NCBI GenBank assembly: GCA_049487715.1
Contig: CP150572.1
Location: 310,001-374,000, forward strand
Source of the DNA: Pycnococcus provasolii
Taxonomy: Eukaryota > Chlorophyta > Pseudoscourfieldiophyceae > Pseudoscourfieldiales
DNA length: 64,000 nucleotides
Reading direction: 5' to 3'
Shown: one piece after another, positions 49,696 to 58,851 of the stretch
Layout of the letters: the number at the start of each line of letters is the position of its first letter
How positions within the stretch are numbered: the first letter of the stretch is position 1
Made by a program: the position numbers and the translations under genes
Notes under the pieces: model-generated
Databases searched by the model: none
What the model saw: the letters and a program-made list of their open reading frames with translations, nothing else
Told to the model about the DNA's origin: nothing

Positions 49696-50431
49696 AGGGG
49701 AAGTCAAGTGCCATGTTATCGGCGAGCGGTAAGATCAGCCAGTCGAAGAAAAAGCGGCCTGCGTAAGTAGGCGGCGTGGCCCGGCTGATGTAGTGCTGCG
49801 ATAAGCGTTTCGAGTCCACGGCCCATCCGCCGAGGAACTCGATTTTGCTGCGCGGAAGGGGAACCATTTCCGCAGCAGACGCGCCACCAGAGCGAAGAGA
49901 GCGCGCCGTGTACACGCGCCCCTCTGGCGGCTGCAGGCTGACAGTGGTCAGCGCTGTACCAAGCATGCGGCCGAGGGCGTCACCAAAATTAGTTTTTTCG
50001 GTGAAGCGCTCGCCCGGAAGCTCAAAGAAATGCGTCGCAGTGGGGTAGACAGCTGCGCGCGCGGATGTGAAGTTGCGCAGCGCAGTAGCCAAGCCCGCAA
50101 AGCGGCGCGGAAATGACAGCGGAAATCGGCCCGGCTGGTTGCGGTCGATTCCGTGGTCGGTTTTGACGTGCTGACGCGTGACCGTCACACAATGTGAGGC
50201 GGAATTGGGGTCAGCTGTCAGATCTGTTGTAGGCAACAGAAGAATGGAGATGGGCCGCGACATCGTCATGAAACAGATGGCGACGGCGAGGAGAGCCCGC
50301 AGCAGCGAAAGATTATCCGCAGCAGAAGCTGCTGTCGCTCTGACGGGAATAATACCGCCAGTTAGGGGTTTATGGTTTATGTTTATGGTTTCAATGGGGA
50401 CCTGAAGATACTTGGCAAGTGATAACGCCAA
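49691..50431 (-). CDS. Tyrosine recombinase (C-terminal catalytic part)
   Basis: The open frame of 246 codons starts inside the 313-bp repeat (50431), but the recombinase-like part is residues ~31-246. It has an early helical region (LRALLAVAICFMTMSRPISI), a core-strand region (TVSLQPPEGRVYTARSLRSG), then SLRSGGASAA, a GGWAVDSKR turn and LSQHYISRA. This order corresponds to the box II part of tyrosine recombinases: R in S-L-R-S-G-G, a G-G-W in the His/Trp position, and the nucleophilic Tyr in QHY. The His of the usual H-x-L-R appears to be Arg (ARSLR). The first catalytic Arg is not clearly assignable, so the copy may be inactive. In DIRS-order elements this enzyme joins the circular DNA copy to the target. 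Confidence 0.65.
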   Translation of the reverse strand: MALSLAKYLQVPIETININHKPLTGGIIPVRATAASAADNLSLLRALLAVAICFMTMSRPISILLLPTTDLTADPNSASHCVTVTRQHVKTDHGIDRNQPGRFPLSFPRRFAGLATALRNFTSARAAVYPTATHFFELPGERFTEKTNFGDALGRMLGTALTTVSLQPPEGRVYTARSLRSGGASAAEMVPLPRSKIEFLGGWAVDSKRLSQHYISRATPPTYAGRFFFDWLILPLADNMALDFPS

Positions 50432-50653
50432 GGTACTCTTCCTTGACGCGTTTGATGCCCAAAGTGATAAGGCAATGAAGGCTCAGGTTCTCTTCCCCTT
50501 CATATGCCTATTCCTCGGGGAGTATCCGGTGGGCGCGGTGGCTCGCCCCCTTTTGACACCCTCCCCGACACTTCTTTTCCTTTATTATTCTTCTTTTCTT
50601 CTTTAGTTTCTTCTTGGTTCTTCCGTGGCGCCTTTCATGGAACCGGGTCACTA
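50341..50653 (+). mobile_element. 312-bp dispersed repeat, copy 3 (inside the retroelement)
   Basis: Full-length (313 bp), ends TGACGGG and GGGTCACTA. It sits between the recombinase and gag-like frames and overlaps the start of the former and the stop of the latter. Either it inserted there and removed the reverse transcriptase, or it was once part of such elements and spread alone. Near identity with copies 32 kb away implies recent movement or conversion. Confidence 0.85.
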
Positions 50654-51366
50654 TACGTCCGCTGAAGGCCTTCTCCGTACGCAGCGATTGCACGCACTCC
50701 TTCAGCAGATCCAGCAGCACGTGCGACTGTTTCCGCCAAGAGGGTAGTGCCGTTGTCGATCCCACGCAAGCGTTCGAGTAACTGAGCCCGTTGTGCCGCT
50801 GCGAGATTACGAGCCTCTTCGTCGGCTCCCGCCTGCTCAACTGCCTCTTCGTCGGCTCCTTCCTGCTCAACTGCAGCGACAGGACGAAGCTGCGCTTCCA
50901 CAGCAGCAACAAGATTTTCAGTGAGGGCCTCTGCTGCGAGGGCCTGTGCTCGAGCAGCTGAGAGGCCGAACTCGAGTACTTCGAGGTACGACAACAAGCT
51001 CAGCAAAATGCGAAACACCGTCGAGTCGTGCTTCTTGCCCTTCTCCACCGAGTGAAGGTAGATGTACTCACTTGTAAGGTTGAGCAGGTGTGGCTCACCT
51101 TGAGCTCCCGCAACGTCTGTGGGCAGGCGGTGCGAATTCGGCCCGCGCGTAAGTGTAGCGGGGATCAGGTACAGACGCTGTTCGTCGAGATCGGCCTCCG
51201 TGGGAGGCTCGAGGAAACGACGACGCTCTGGTGGCGGCTGAACCCTGGCCGCAGGCCTTCCCTGCTGCAGCTGCAAGTTCTGCTGCACCAGCAGGTTGTT
51301 TTGCTCGCGGAGCAACTGGATTTGCTCTGCGAGCTCGGGTTGGTCGGCGCCTCCAGGTGCCGCCAT
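50635..51366 (-). CDS. Gag-like protein of the retroelement
   Basis: 243 residues starting MAAPGGADQPELAEQ. A Gln/Leu coiled coil (ELAEQIQLLREQNNLLVQQN) is followed by an Arg/Pro linker, a helical middle domain (SVEKGKKHDSTVFRILLSLL) and Ala/Glu-rich coiled repeats (EQEGADEEA and EQAGADEEA). There is no zinc knuckle. Position as the first frame after A1 fits ORF1 of PAT/DIRS-type elements. The last residues (YSDPVP-stop) read into the 313-bp repeat, so the original C-terminus is probably lost. Confidence 0.55.
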   Translation of the reverse strand: MAAPGGADQPELAEQIQLLREQNNLLVQQNLQLQQGRPAARVQPPPERRRFLEPPTEADLDEQRLYLIPATLTRGPNSHRLPTDVAGAQGEPHLLNLTSEYIYLHSVEKGKKHDSTVFRILLSLLSYLEVLEFGLSAARAQALAAEALTENLVAAVEAQLRPVAAVEQEGADEEAVEQAGADEEARNLAAAQRAQLLERLRGIDNGTTLLAETVARAAGSAEGVRAIAAYGEGLQRTYSDPVP

Positions 51367-51425
51367 GAAACTGTGGACACAGTCCTACAGTGACCTCTGC
51401 GCGTAACTCCGACGCGCGAGTGCTT

Positions 51426-51592
51426 GATGTCGACGCAAGGTGCGGCGACAAAAGCACAGGATGCCACGCCCAGGCCGCGGCAGGAGAAGGGAGCCCGCCC
51501 GCCCGCCCGAAGGAAGGAAGGGAAAGAACCCAACCCTGCTAACGCCTGATTAGGGTTAGGGTTAGGGTTCGGGTTCGGGTTCGGGTTCGGGC
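51426..51592 (-). repeat. A1 repeat and flanking telomere-like tract
   Basis: A1 (51426-51554) is followed on the plus strand by (TTAGGG)3 and then (TTCGGG)4 up to about 51592. The variant TTCGGG units suggest an old interstitial tract that has diverged. Confidence 0.9.
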
Positions 51593-51694
51593 TGGAACTC
51601 TGTTTTCAGATCTGGGGGATTATTATTCGTCTTGTTGGAAATTCGTCGTTTTTTCCCCTTTCCTCCTTTTTGCTTTGCCTCCTCGCACAATATC

Positions 51695-52342
51695 ATGCTT
51701 CGCATGTCACCGGGTCCAGGTGGTGCTCGTGGTATTGGCGGCTTTGATCGTTCTACCGTTAAGAAGAAGATGGATCATACATGTCTTCGTGCGTGCTATC
51801 TCAGTGGTCCTTGTGCACGTGCACGTGGTATTAATGGTAATAAGAATAGGTCTCGTGGGGGTGGTGTACTGCTGTGTGCTCCTCGAAGGCCTCGAACTCG
51901 GATTCATGGCGGAGAAGAAAGCCGACTCTCAGAACCTTCCGCGGAGGAGGCGCGCGTTGAAGGGATTAAGGCAGTTGCGGCTGCAAGCGCAGTGTTTGTC
52001 ACACTGTCAGTAGCAGGACACAGCGTGCCGCAACTTGACGACGCAATGAGACAGTCGCGCGCCGACGATGACGCGAGGGACGCTAACTTGGGCATCTCGC
52101 CGCTGACGGGGAAACGCGAGCCGCCACCCCCTGGACGCGGTGGCGCATACGGTATGACGCGCTTCCTTCTGGACGGTGACGTGAGGGGCTTAGACAGGCT
52201 CGAGGGTGCGACGCTGGTTGGTGGACCGCTTGCACTTGCTCCAGGTCTTGCGGCGTGCACGTTACTGTCGTTGGGGTTAGCGACGGCGAGCAAGACGGTA
52301 CCGCTTACAAGACATGGAAGTACACAGGATATGGCGTGTTAG
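51695..52342 (+). CDS. Small predicted membrane protein, unidentified
   Basis: The ATG at 51695 gives 215 residues; an earlier in-frame ATG at 51632 sits in a T-rich leader. The first ~70 residues are Gly/Arg/Lys-rich without acids, as in a plastid or mitochondrial presequence. Two hydrophobic segments follow, AVAAASAVFVTLSVAGHSV and GGPLALAPGLAACTLLSLGL, separated by a charged loop with ISPLTGKREPPPPGRGG. No family is recognised. An organellar membrane protein is plausible. Confidence 0.5.
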   Translation: MLRMSPGPGGARGIGGFDRSTVKKKMDHTCLRACYLSGPCARARGINGNKNRSRGGGVLLCAPRRPRTRIHGGEESRLSEPSAEEARVEGIKAVAAASAVFVTLSVAGHSVPQLDDAMRQSRADDDARDANLGISPLTGKREPPPPGRGGAYGMTRFLLDGDVRGLDRLEGATLVGGPLALAPGLAACTLLSLGLATASKTVPLTRHGSTQDMAC

Positions 52343-52802
52343 GTTTTGTTGTATTATTACTACTCATTACAGTAGTAAGCGAAATATGCGGAGGCGTGAA
52401 CGTACGTCCTTGAATGACAGAGATTAAAGGCAGGTGCCATATATTTTTTTAATATTCTTGGACGCATAAATAAAACAGGAAAATAGTATTAAAGTTTACC
52501 TGGGACTGGGAGAAAGAACCATACCCCCGGGGGGGGACCCGGAAGGAAGTTACTTTTGAAGGACCACCCCCCTAGGGTGGTCGAAACAACACCTTATTAC
52601 AACCACACATCCCTTTTCTTTTTTTGTAGTACCATGCGTTTGGTCGAGGGATTCTTTTTTTTAGTTTCGCACCGTACCCTCTGGTTGTATTTTTTCACTT
52701 CTTCATCACTTCATCACTTCCATCATCACGACGAGCTGCTGCCATCACTCCCCTCATAATCAGAACTGATTAGATAGATTGTCTGCTCTCCTTTGAATTA
52801 AG
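52343..52802. other. Intergenic spacer
   Basis: An AT-rich part is followed by GC-rich hairpins (CCCCCGGGGGGG at 52526-52538; GACCACCCCCCTAGGGTGGTC at 52561-52581 with an 8-bp stem). No gene seen. Confidence 0.55.
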
Positions 52803-53999
52803 ATGTTCGCGAAGATTAGGAATGTTCCAGCTGCTCTGCTTCTCTTTTGTGTCCTTTGTGTTAATTCCATGTTGTCACGTTCTCTCCCTGTTGGGGCGTA
52901 TCGCACAGATTCCATCCCGCTGTCCACATCTACATCTGCAGATGAAGGAGTTCTGCCTTTGATTGTACCAACCACGCAGATTGTCGAGAACGAACGCACC
53001 CAGACGAAATTCCCGCTTGTTGTGTTCATGCACGGATTCTGCCTCGACCCGCAGCGACAAATTGAAACGATGGCGGGATTCAAACAACTCGTCGACTCCG
53101 AGCAATTTGCACTCGCACTTCCCAGCGGACCGTCGAACGGAGGTGGCGTCATGCTGCCCATCTGCAGAACGTGGGATGGAACAGATGGAAGCAGGTTCAT
53201 GCTCCCTCTCTACATGACCAAGCCGCAGGGCGATGTGCCGTTCGTCAAGAACGTCGTGGCGAAATCTGTCGAGCACATGAACAAGATTGGAAAGCCTGTC
53301 GACCCCACTCGCATCTACGCGATGGGAGTCGCGAATGGCGCATTCATGGCGCACCGCATTGCGTGCGACATGCCTGACGTGTTTGCCGCGGTGAGCGCGT
53401 ACACCGGAGCGACTGGCGCAAACGATGAGGACAGCACGTGCAAGCGCAACTGGGAGACGCTCGGCGGAACGAACGTGCTGCAGCTGCACGGAGATGCGGA
53501 CACGTGGGTTCCGTACGAGGGAGGCATCAATTGGCCAGGTTCGGCGGAGAGTGCGCGGCTGGTGGCAAGTGGCATGGGATGCGACGTGAACAAGAAGCAG
53601 ACAGACGAGACGACCGTGGGCGGTTTCGCCGTGACGGAGACGTCGTACGACACGTGTCCAGCGGGTACATCTAGCGTCGAGTGGCGCGTCAAGGGCATGG
53701 ACCATCTTCCGGAAGGCGGCAGTGGTTTGAAACCTCTGCTTCAGAAGGCGTTGGATTGGATGTTGGATCACGAAAAGCCCGGCGCGTCGGATGCGACACT
53801 CACAGCGGCGTTGAAAGGCGCTTCGCCTGGTAATGGCGGCGACGCGAACGCCCCGCGCGCAACCCCGCTAACCGGCGTGAGCGCCGGAAGCGTGTTGAAC
53901 TTCTTGGGCGGTCGTCCTCAGATGCTCGCAGAGTTTGCGGGTGCGGCAGTCGGCGAGGCGGGACGGAGCAGCAGCCTAGCCGCGGGAGGCCGCCGCTAG
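52803..53999 (+). CDS. Secreted LpqC/PHB-depolymerase-type alpha/beta hydrolase lacking the nucleophile Ser
   Basis: 398 residues with a signal peptide (ALLLFCVLCVNSML). The fold's landmarks are present: FPLVVFMHGF (oxyanion strand), RIYAMGVANGAFMAHRIAC, HGDADTWVPY and GMDHLPEG. In LpqC/feruloyl-esterase/PHB-depolymerase relatives the elbow reads G-M-S-N-G-G, with Ser as nucleophile. Here it is G-V-A-N-G, Ala177. Candidate acid (Asp231/Asp233) and His301 remain. So the protein is probably a non-catalytic binding homologue, unless another Ser substitutes. The C-terminal ~70 residues are Gly/Ala-rich. Extracellular or secretory location; ligand probably a polysaccharide or ester polymer (inference). 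Confidence 0.8.
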   Translation: MFAKIRNVPAALLLFCVLCVNSMLSRSLPVGAYRTDSIPLSTSTSADEGVLPLIVPTTQIVENERTQTKFPLVVFMHGFCLDPQRQIETMAGFKQLVDSEQFALALPSGPSNGGGVMLPICRTWDGTDGSRFMLPLYMTKPQGDVPFVKNVVAKSVEHMNKIGKPVDPTRIYAMGVANGAFMAHRIACDMPDVFAAVSAYTGATGANDEDSTCKRNWETLGGTNVLQLHGDADTWVPYEGGINWPGSAESARLVASGMGCDVNKKQTDETTVGGFAVTETSYDTCPAGTSSVEWRVKGMDHLPEGGSGLKPLLQKALDWMLDHEKPGASDATLTAALKGASPGNGGDANAPRATPLTGVSAGSVLNFLGGRPQMLAEFAGAAVGEAGRSSSLAAGGRR

Positions 54000-54667
54000 A
54001 ACTACGTACGTAGAATCACTCCACTCACCTTGGAAGCAAGGTCAAAGCAAGGTGAAACATACACGAATGAATGAAGACCGACCGTCTGTTGTTGTTACTA
54101 TGGTAAGAAAAAGAAAGGAAATAACGTGTGTTGAATGAATGAACGTAGAAAGAGACCTGTCATCAAGAATGTGCAACCTACAGTACTTCTTTTCACGCAC
54201 GCATATACCTACAGCAGTAGAGCGATACATACACGTGACACGTCAAGTAAGTCAAGTGGAACCTCATTCTGGACACAAGAACATCCTTAAAGCGCATGAC
54301 CCTGTCTGTTGAACAACAACAACACCTACCTTTATAGAGCTTTATAGAGGTTCACGGGTTCATTGTACTTTATTATGTTGGCACCTACAGGTGATATTTA
54401 CATATTTGATGACATCCAATCCAATCCAATAATCACGCATGCGAGGCCTTTATATGTTTCACTTGTTTCCCACCAGTCACCACCGGTCAAAAGTCAAAAC
54501 CACCACAGACTGACAGTTGAGAGAAGAAGATGCCCCATTGCCCCGTGGGTGGGGAGAAGAAAGAAAGGTCACCCTGGGCATGCGTTAGGGTTTCCACTAA
54601 CCCTAGATCGGATTCCCTTTCCCTCTCCCACCACAAACCGACAGAAATAAAAGTGCACGCCGCCGCC
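54000..54667. other. Intergenic spacer
   Basis: No gene seen. Contains GTTAGGGTTTCCACTAACCC (54582-54602), a short inverted telomere-like pair, and the pyrimidine-rich leader of the next gene. Confidence 0.55.
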
Positions 54668-55156
54668 ATGATGGCCGCTCCGAATGGGAATAATGGCGCA
54701 GCATCATGTGACGACGCCTTCTTTCCTAATCATATGTCACTTCAAACTCCCCCCAGTGGCAGTGCTTGGCCCCCTGCTCCCCTTCCATGTATGGACCGCA
54801 TTTCTGTTCACTTATTAGGTCGTCGTCGTGGCCTCGTTTGGAACGCGCAATCCGCCCTTGTGCTGCGACGTGACTTTGGGATCGTGGGTGCGATGATTGG
54901 TCACCCGCCTCGTTCCCTGGGATCTTCGCGTGTCCTTCCCCTTGAACTTGCACCTGAGGAAGTGTACCTGTGTCTGAAAAGAGGATACTGTCGACTTTTC
55001 GCACAGACGCCCTCATCGGCTCACCCGTCTCAGCCGTCGCCATCCATGTCAAAGTCTCTCAATTCTTTAGGGGCAACAACAACAACAACAACAACAAATA
55101 ATAATAATAATAGTAAAAGAAAGCGAGAAGACAAACTGGGAGGAAAAGAAGAGAGG

Positions 55157-55194
<38 letters not shown>

Positions 55195-55900
55195 GCAGCA
55201 GCGTCCTGGAGGAGCCAAAAAAAATACCAAAGGTGGTGGTTCTTCGTCAGGAGGTGGTGGTGGTGGTGTCGAGTACGTGAGCTACCCGTACGACATCAAG
55301 TCCATCAACGCACTCGCTGACTCGAAAAAGGTTGTCATCGTACCTCGACTGCGAAATGCCAGAGAAAAACAGCTCGCTGACCAAGGTGGTGGCGACCAAG
55401 TCTCTCGACCTGTCGTAGGTGAAGAAGTCACGCTGGATAAGTGGGACTTCCCCAGCGACGAAGCGGAGCGCGTTCGCTGTCTCGTCTACGAAGACTTGCA
55501 CAACCGAGGCTATCGCATCACGGGCGGGTGCAAGTTCGGTGCCGACTATCTCGCGTACCCCGACGACCCACTGCGTTTCCACGCAACCATGTCAGTGCGC
55601 GTTGTCACAGACTGGTGCGAACCTTTCCACGCTAGAGCTCTTTCTGGTTTCCTCCGATGCTCGCACGCCGCTCGCAAGCACGCCGTGTATGCCGGGGTGG
55701 AGCCGAGTGATGACGACGCAAGTGCAGGCACACGCGTCGTTTACCTGACGGGCATGCCTGACGGCGGCTTCGCGGGTGTGGCTGCCGCTGCGGAGGCTGG
55801 AAAAGTGGAGGAGGATGCTGATGGCGACGACGACGACGACGATGACGGCGGCGGCGGCGACCAACAAACCAATACAACCAATAATGTAGTAGTTTTGTAA
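54668..55900 (+). CDS. SEN34: tRNA-splicing endonuclease subunit Sen34
   Basis: 410 residues from ATG 54668 (context CGCCGCCATGATGG). The N-terminal domain (about 40-115) has ISVHLLGRRRGLVWNAQSAL and LPLELAPEEVYLCLKRGYC. A low-complexity Thr/Asn, Lys/Arg and poly-Asp linker (about 130-190) follows. The C-terminal endonuclease fold carries VYEDLHNRGYRITGGCKFG, ADYLAYPDDPLRFHATMSV and HAARKHAVYAG. The catalytic triad Tyr282, His305 and Lys337 is complete. Sen34 is the subunit that cuts at the 3' splice site of intron-containing pre-tRNA. A Gly/Asp-rich tail follows. Convergent with VPS35 (gap 33 bp). Confidence 0.85.
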
Positions 55901-55933
55901 TTCTCTTTTTTTTAAATCTTCAATCAAAATACT

Positions 55934-58522
55934 CTAAGGCACGGCAACCGCAGCCCACCGTTCAGCCGCTTCCCCAGAAGCCTGCAAATTTTTGATGTGT
56001 GCAAACGTGCGCTCTCGGGCACTTGCCGTGATATTTTCCTCACCCGCAACAAGTTCAACCAGCGCAGTTACGTCGGAGGCATTCACAGTCGAAACACCCT
56101 TGCCGTAGAAGTACATGTACTCCTGCAGAGCGGCAAGGTACAGGTCCGACGACGAACCGCCCCTGCCGGCAAGCTGCTGCTCAGCCGCCTTGGCTGACTT
56201 GAGGGCGCGCTTCAGACACTGCATGACCCTCTCCCCATCCTTCGTCGCGTGCATCGTAATGGGCGGTACACTGCGACCCTCGTACTCCGCCTTCTGATCT
56301 GCGCTTGCCGACGCCACCGCAGCCTCGAGCTCCACCACGCGCGGGTCCGTCACATCGTCCTGCCAGAAGAGGTGAGACGCGCGCAGAACGGCAAGGCACT
56401 GGTCGCGCTTCTTCAGCAGGCTCGACGAGCACGACGTTGCCTTGTGCAGCAGCGCCTCGAGGCTGTCTTTCTCCAGGCCAAGTCTCACGTGCTGCAGCGC
56501 GGCGGTGATGAGCGCGAGCGCATTGTACTGTGCCTGCGACTCCGAGATCGACTCCTCGTACACCTCAAACGCCTTTGTCAAAAACTCTTCGCCAATCGCG
56601 CCGAGGCCGGAAAGCAACGCAGACTCGCCAGCGCACAAGAAAGTCTTCAGAGCGAGCGGCGCGCCGTTCTGGTCCGAGCACTTCTCCCAGAACGCCGACG
56701 CCATCTCGTGGAGCAGTCCGAACACCTTCTTCGTGCTTACGCCGCCAACCTTACCCTTGTCAGCACCGGGGCTAGCGACAGGCTCGCCGTCGTCTCCCTG
56801 CTTCTGAGGGTACGCGAGGATGCGCAATCTCCTCGCGAGGCGAAGCGCCGCGAATGCCAAAGGAACGAGTGTGTAGCGCATGCGCCGAGACCCGCCCTTC
56901 GAGAAGGCGGCATGCGCGGTGCTGATCATCGCGAACGCCTCCTTGGGCGGCGTTGTCGCGTCAACTTGCAGCAGGTGCACCACTCGCGCAACAACCTCCT
57001 GGTCTTCCGCAAAGTCCTCCTCGTCGAGATCTGGCGAGCCGTCCATGTCGTGCAGTAGAACATCGCAGTAGCTCAGTAATTTCGACAGAGCCTCCTCGTT
57101 TGCAATCGGCACACCCATCTCCACGCACCGCCGAAGCACGACCAGAGCATTCTCTCGCCTTGCCATGCCGCCGAGCAGCACGACGAGCTTGCTCAGGCCG
57201 GAGAGGTTCATGATCGCATCCACCGGGTTGTCCGCCAGCTGGAGAGGCTTTTTCAGCATGCGGCTCAGCGCCTCGACGCCCTTGCGATCTTTCATCACGC
57301 CGCCTGTAAGACGCTTCGTAAGCGCCCCGTGGCATGCGTTGAGCACCGCGTCGACGTGCGCAAGGCTGGATGCGCCGTGAACGGCAACGGCGTACGCCAT
57401 CATCGCGCCGAACATGTCACACACCTTGTCATGGGGCATATCCTCGCGGCTCTCCGATATTTCTGTGATACATGTCAGCAGTGACGAGAACGTGTCACCC
57501 TCCTTGGGTTCGCCGCCGACGTCGCTTGCACCGGACTCAGCCGCCTGCTTGTAATCTTCCGCCAGTCTTTCGAGCAGCGGGGACACGCACCGCGTGACGT
57601 CCACGCTCGGCTGCAGCTCTTTGCAAGCTGCCAAGAACGCCGGGAAGGTTTCCTTGTGATACTCGTCTGGAAATCGCTGCACGATGACGTCCATGACGTA
57701 CGCTTGTGCGAGGTCGTCCTTGCAGGCGAGCACCTGCTCCACGAGCTTGGGCAGCACGTCGTTCGCGTACATCTTAACGTCGAGTCCCTCCAGCTCGCTG
57801 AGAAGCGTGAGATTTTTCCCCACGAGCTCGCGCAGCTCTCCTCGCTCCTTTTCGCGTCGCATGGCATCCTCCGCCGCCCCCTGGTACCTCATGCGAACCC
57901 ACAGCTTGTTCATCTCCGCAAAGTTGTCGAGGAGGAAGTGCACGGCGTCGGCGACTCCCGCCTCTCCCGATTCGTACGGCGATCCCACGTCCGGTAGTTT
58001 GTCTCGTGCTGTTTGGAGGAGGTACGAGCGCAGGAACAAGCCTTTGGCGGGGTGTTGCACACCCTTGCACATCTCGACGAGGTCGCGAAGCACGTCTTTG
58101 GATCCGGCCTCTTTCGACGCGATGAAGTTCCCTCCCACGGTAACAAGCAGGTACAGGCGCGGCACGACGTTCCCGCAGTGCTGCGTCCTTTCGTACAGCG
58201 CCCCGTACGACGCGACACCCGCGGGTAGTGTCGATACGTATGCGGATAGGTGTCTGAGTTCATCGCAGCACGCTAAGAATAGCGAATAGTACCTTCCTGG
58301 TGATAACAGAGCAGTTCTAAGTTCGCTGAGCATAACACTGGCATGTCTGAGTGCTTCTGACAACGCGTTGGCATCCAGTGCCGCTTTCATGTGGAAACTA
58401 TGACTCTTCACACTCTGCAAAGCGCTATGAAGCCACTTCTCTTGCTCGTGAACACCACCACCACCACCACCACCACCTGAACCACCACCTGATGAGGAGG
58501 AGCCACGACGACCGGAGACCAT
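55934..58522 (-). CDS. VPS35: Retromer core subunit VPS35
   Basis: 862 residues, somewhat longer than the ~790-800 usual in animals. A Ser/Gly-rich N-terminus (GGGSGGGGGGGG, a coding GGT/CAC microsatellite) precedes the conserved start SALQSVKSHSFHMKAALDAN. Then come HASVMLSELRTALLSPGRYY, VVPRLYLLVTVGGNFI, RDLVEMCKGVQHPAKGLFLR-type residues and FAEMNKLWVRMRYQG. These are the VPS35 signatures, including the P-R-L-Y-L region that binds VPS26 in other species. The rest is an alpha-solenoid with VLACKDDLAQAYVMDVIVQR and a C-terminal part that in other species meets VPS29. Retromer recycles cargo from endosome to Golgi. Single exon. Confidence 0.95.
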   Translation of the reverse strand: MVSGRRGSSSSGGGSGGGGGGGGVHEQEKWLHSALQSVKSHSFHMKAALDANALSEALRHASVMLSELRTALLSPGRYYSLFLACCDELRHLSAYVSTLPAGVASYGALYERTQHCGNVVPRLYLLVTVGGNFIASKEAGSKDVLRDLVEMCKGVQHPAKGLFLRSYLLQTARDKLPDVGSPYESGEAGVADAVHFLLDNFAEMNKLWVRMRYQGAAEDAMRREKERGELRELVGKNLTLLSELEGLDVKMYANDVLPKLVEQVLACKDDLAQAYVMDVIVQRFPDEYHKETFPAFLAACKELQPSVDVTRCVSPLLERLAEDYKQAAESGASDVGGEPKEGDTFSSLLTCITEISESREDMPHDKVCDMFGAMMAYAVAVHGASSLAHVDAVLNACHGALTKRLTGGVMKDRKGVEALSRMLKKPLQLADNPVDAIMNLSGLSKLVVLLGGMARRENALVVLRRCVEMGVPIANEEALSKLLSYCDVLLHDMDGSPDLDEEDFAEDQEVVARVVHLLQVDATTPPKEAFAMISTAHAAFSKGGSRRMRYTLVPLAFAALRLARRLRILAYPQKQGDDGEPVASPGADKGKVGGVSTKKVFGLLHEMASAFWEKCSDQNGAPLALKTFLCAGESALLSGLGAIGEEFLTKAFEVYEESISESQAQYNALALITAALQHVRLGLEKDSLEALLHKATSCSSSLLKKRDQCLAVLRASHLFWQDDVTDPRVVELEAAVASASADQKAEYEGRSVPPITMHATKDGERVMQCLKRALKSAKAAEQQLAGRGGSSSDLYLAALQEYMYFYGKGVSTVNASDVTALVELVAGEENITASARERTFAHIKNLQASGEAAERWAAVAVP

Positions 58523-58851
58523 GATGCTGCCTGCTTCGTTCCCTCCCTGCGAGGGAGATGCTGCGAATGATGAATGATTCGAGAGGCACCCGGGTGAAAT
58601 AGGGGGGGTGTGGAAATAATAAAGTCCCCCGGGGGGGGGGTGCCCTTTTCTTTCAGCCTTTCGGGGCTTTCAACCTTTTCCCTATTTGAGAGTTGAGAGA
58701 AACGGCTGACGGGTCCCAAGGCTTTTTCTCTCAGAAGGCTCCTGGGCCCTTGGGGGGGGGGAAAAGTCCGAGGGGGCCCCCTGGTGCCGGGGAAACCCTA
58801 ATCCTAACCCTAATCCTAACCCTAACCCTGGCACCTGGGAGGGAACAGGGA
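58523..58851. other. Spacer with telomere-like tract
   Basis: G runs near 58603 and 58630-58640 and 58754-58763. The tract CCCTAATCCTAACCCTAATC (58796-58829) contains five to six imperfect CCCTAA units just before the foldback element. Confidence 0.7.

Larger units (their letters stand above)
49467..51554 (-). mobile_element. DIRS-order (PAT/Ngaro-like) tyrosine-recombinase retroelement, internally deleted, inserted in TTAGGG repeats
   Basis: Read on the minus strand the order is A1 (51554-51426), gag-like ORF (51366-50635), a 313-bp repeat copy (50653-50341), a tyrosine recombinase ORF (to 49691), B1 (49713-49691), A2 (49695-49567), 77 bp, B2 (49489-49467). A1 and A2 are 129 bp and identical. 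B1 and B2 are 23 bp and identical, and B1 overlaps A2 by TTAGG. Such split direct repeats define PAT, Ngaro and Kangaroo elements. Both outer ends sit in telomere-type repeats: TTAGGG before B2 at 49461, TTAGGGTTAGGG after A1. No reverse transcriptase or RNase H is present; the 313-bp repeat occupies the place where they would be. The copy is therefore non-autonomous. No target-site duplication other than shared TTAGG, as expected for recombinase integration. Confidence 0.75.
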
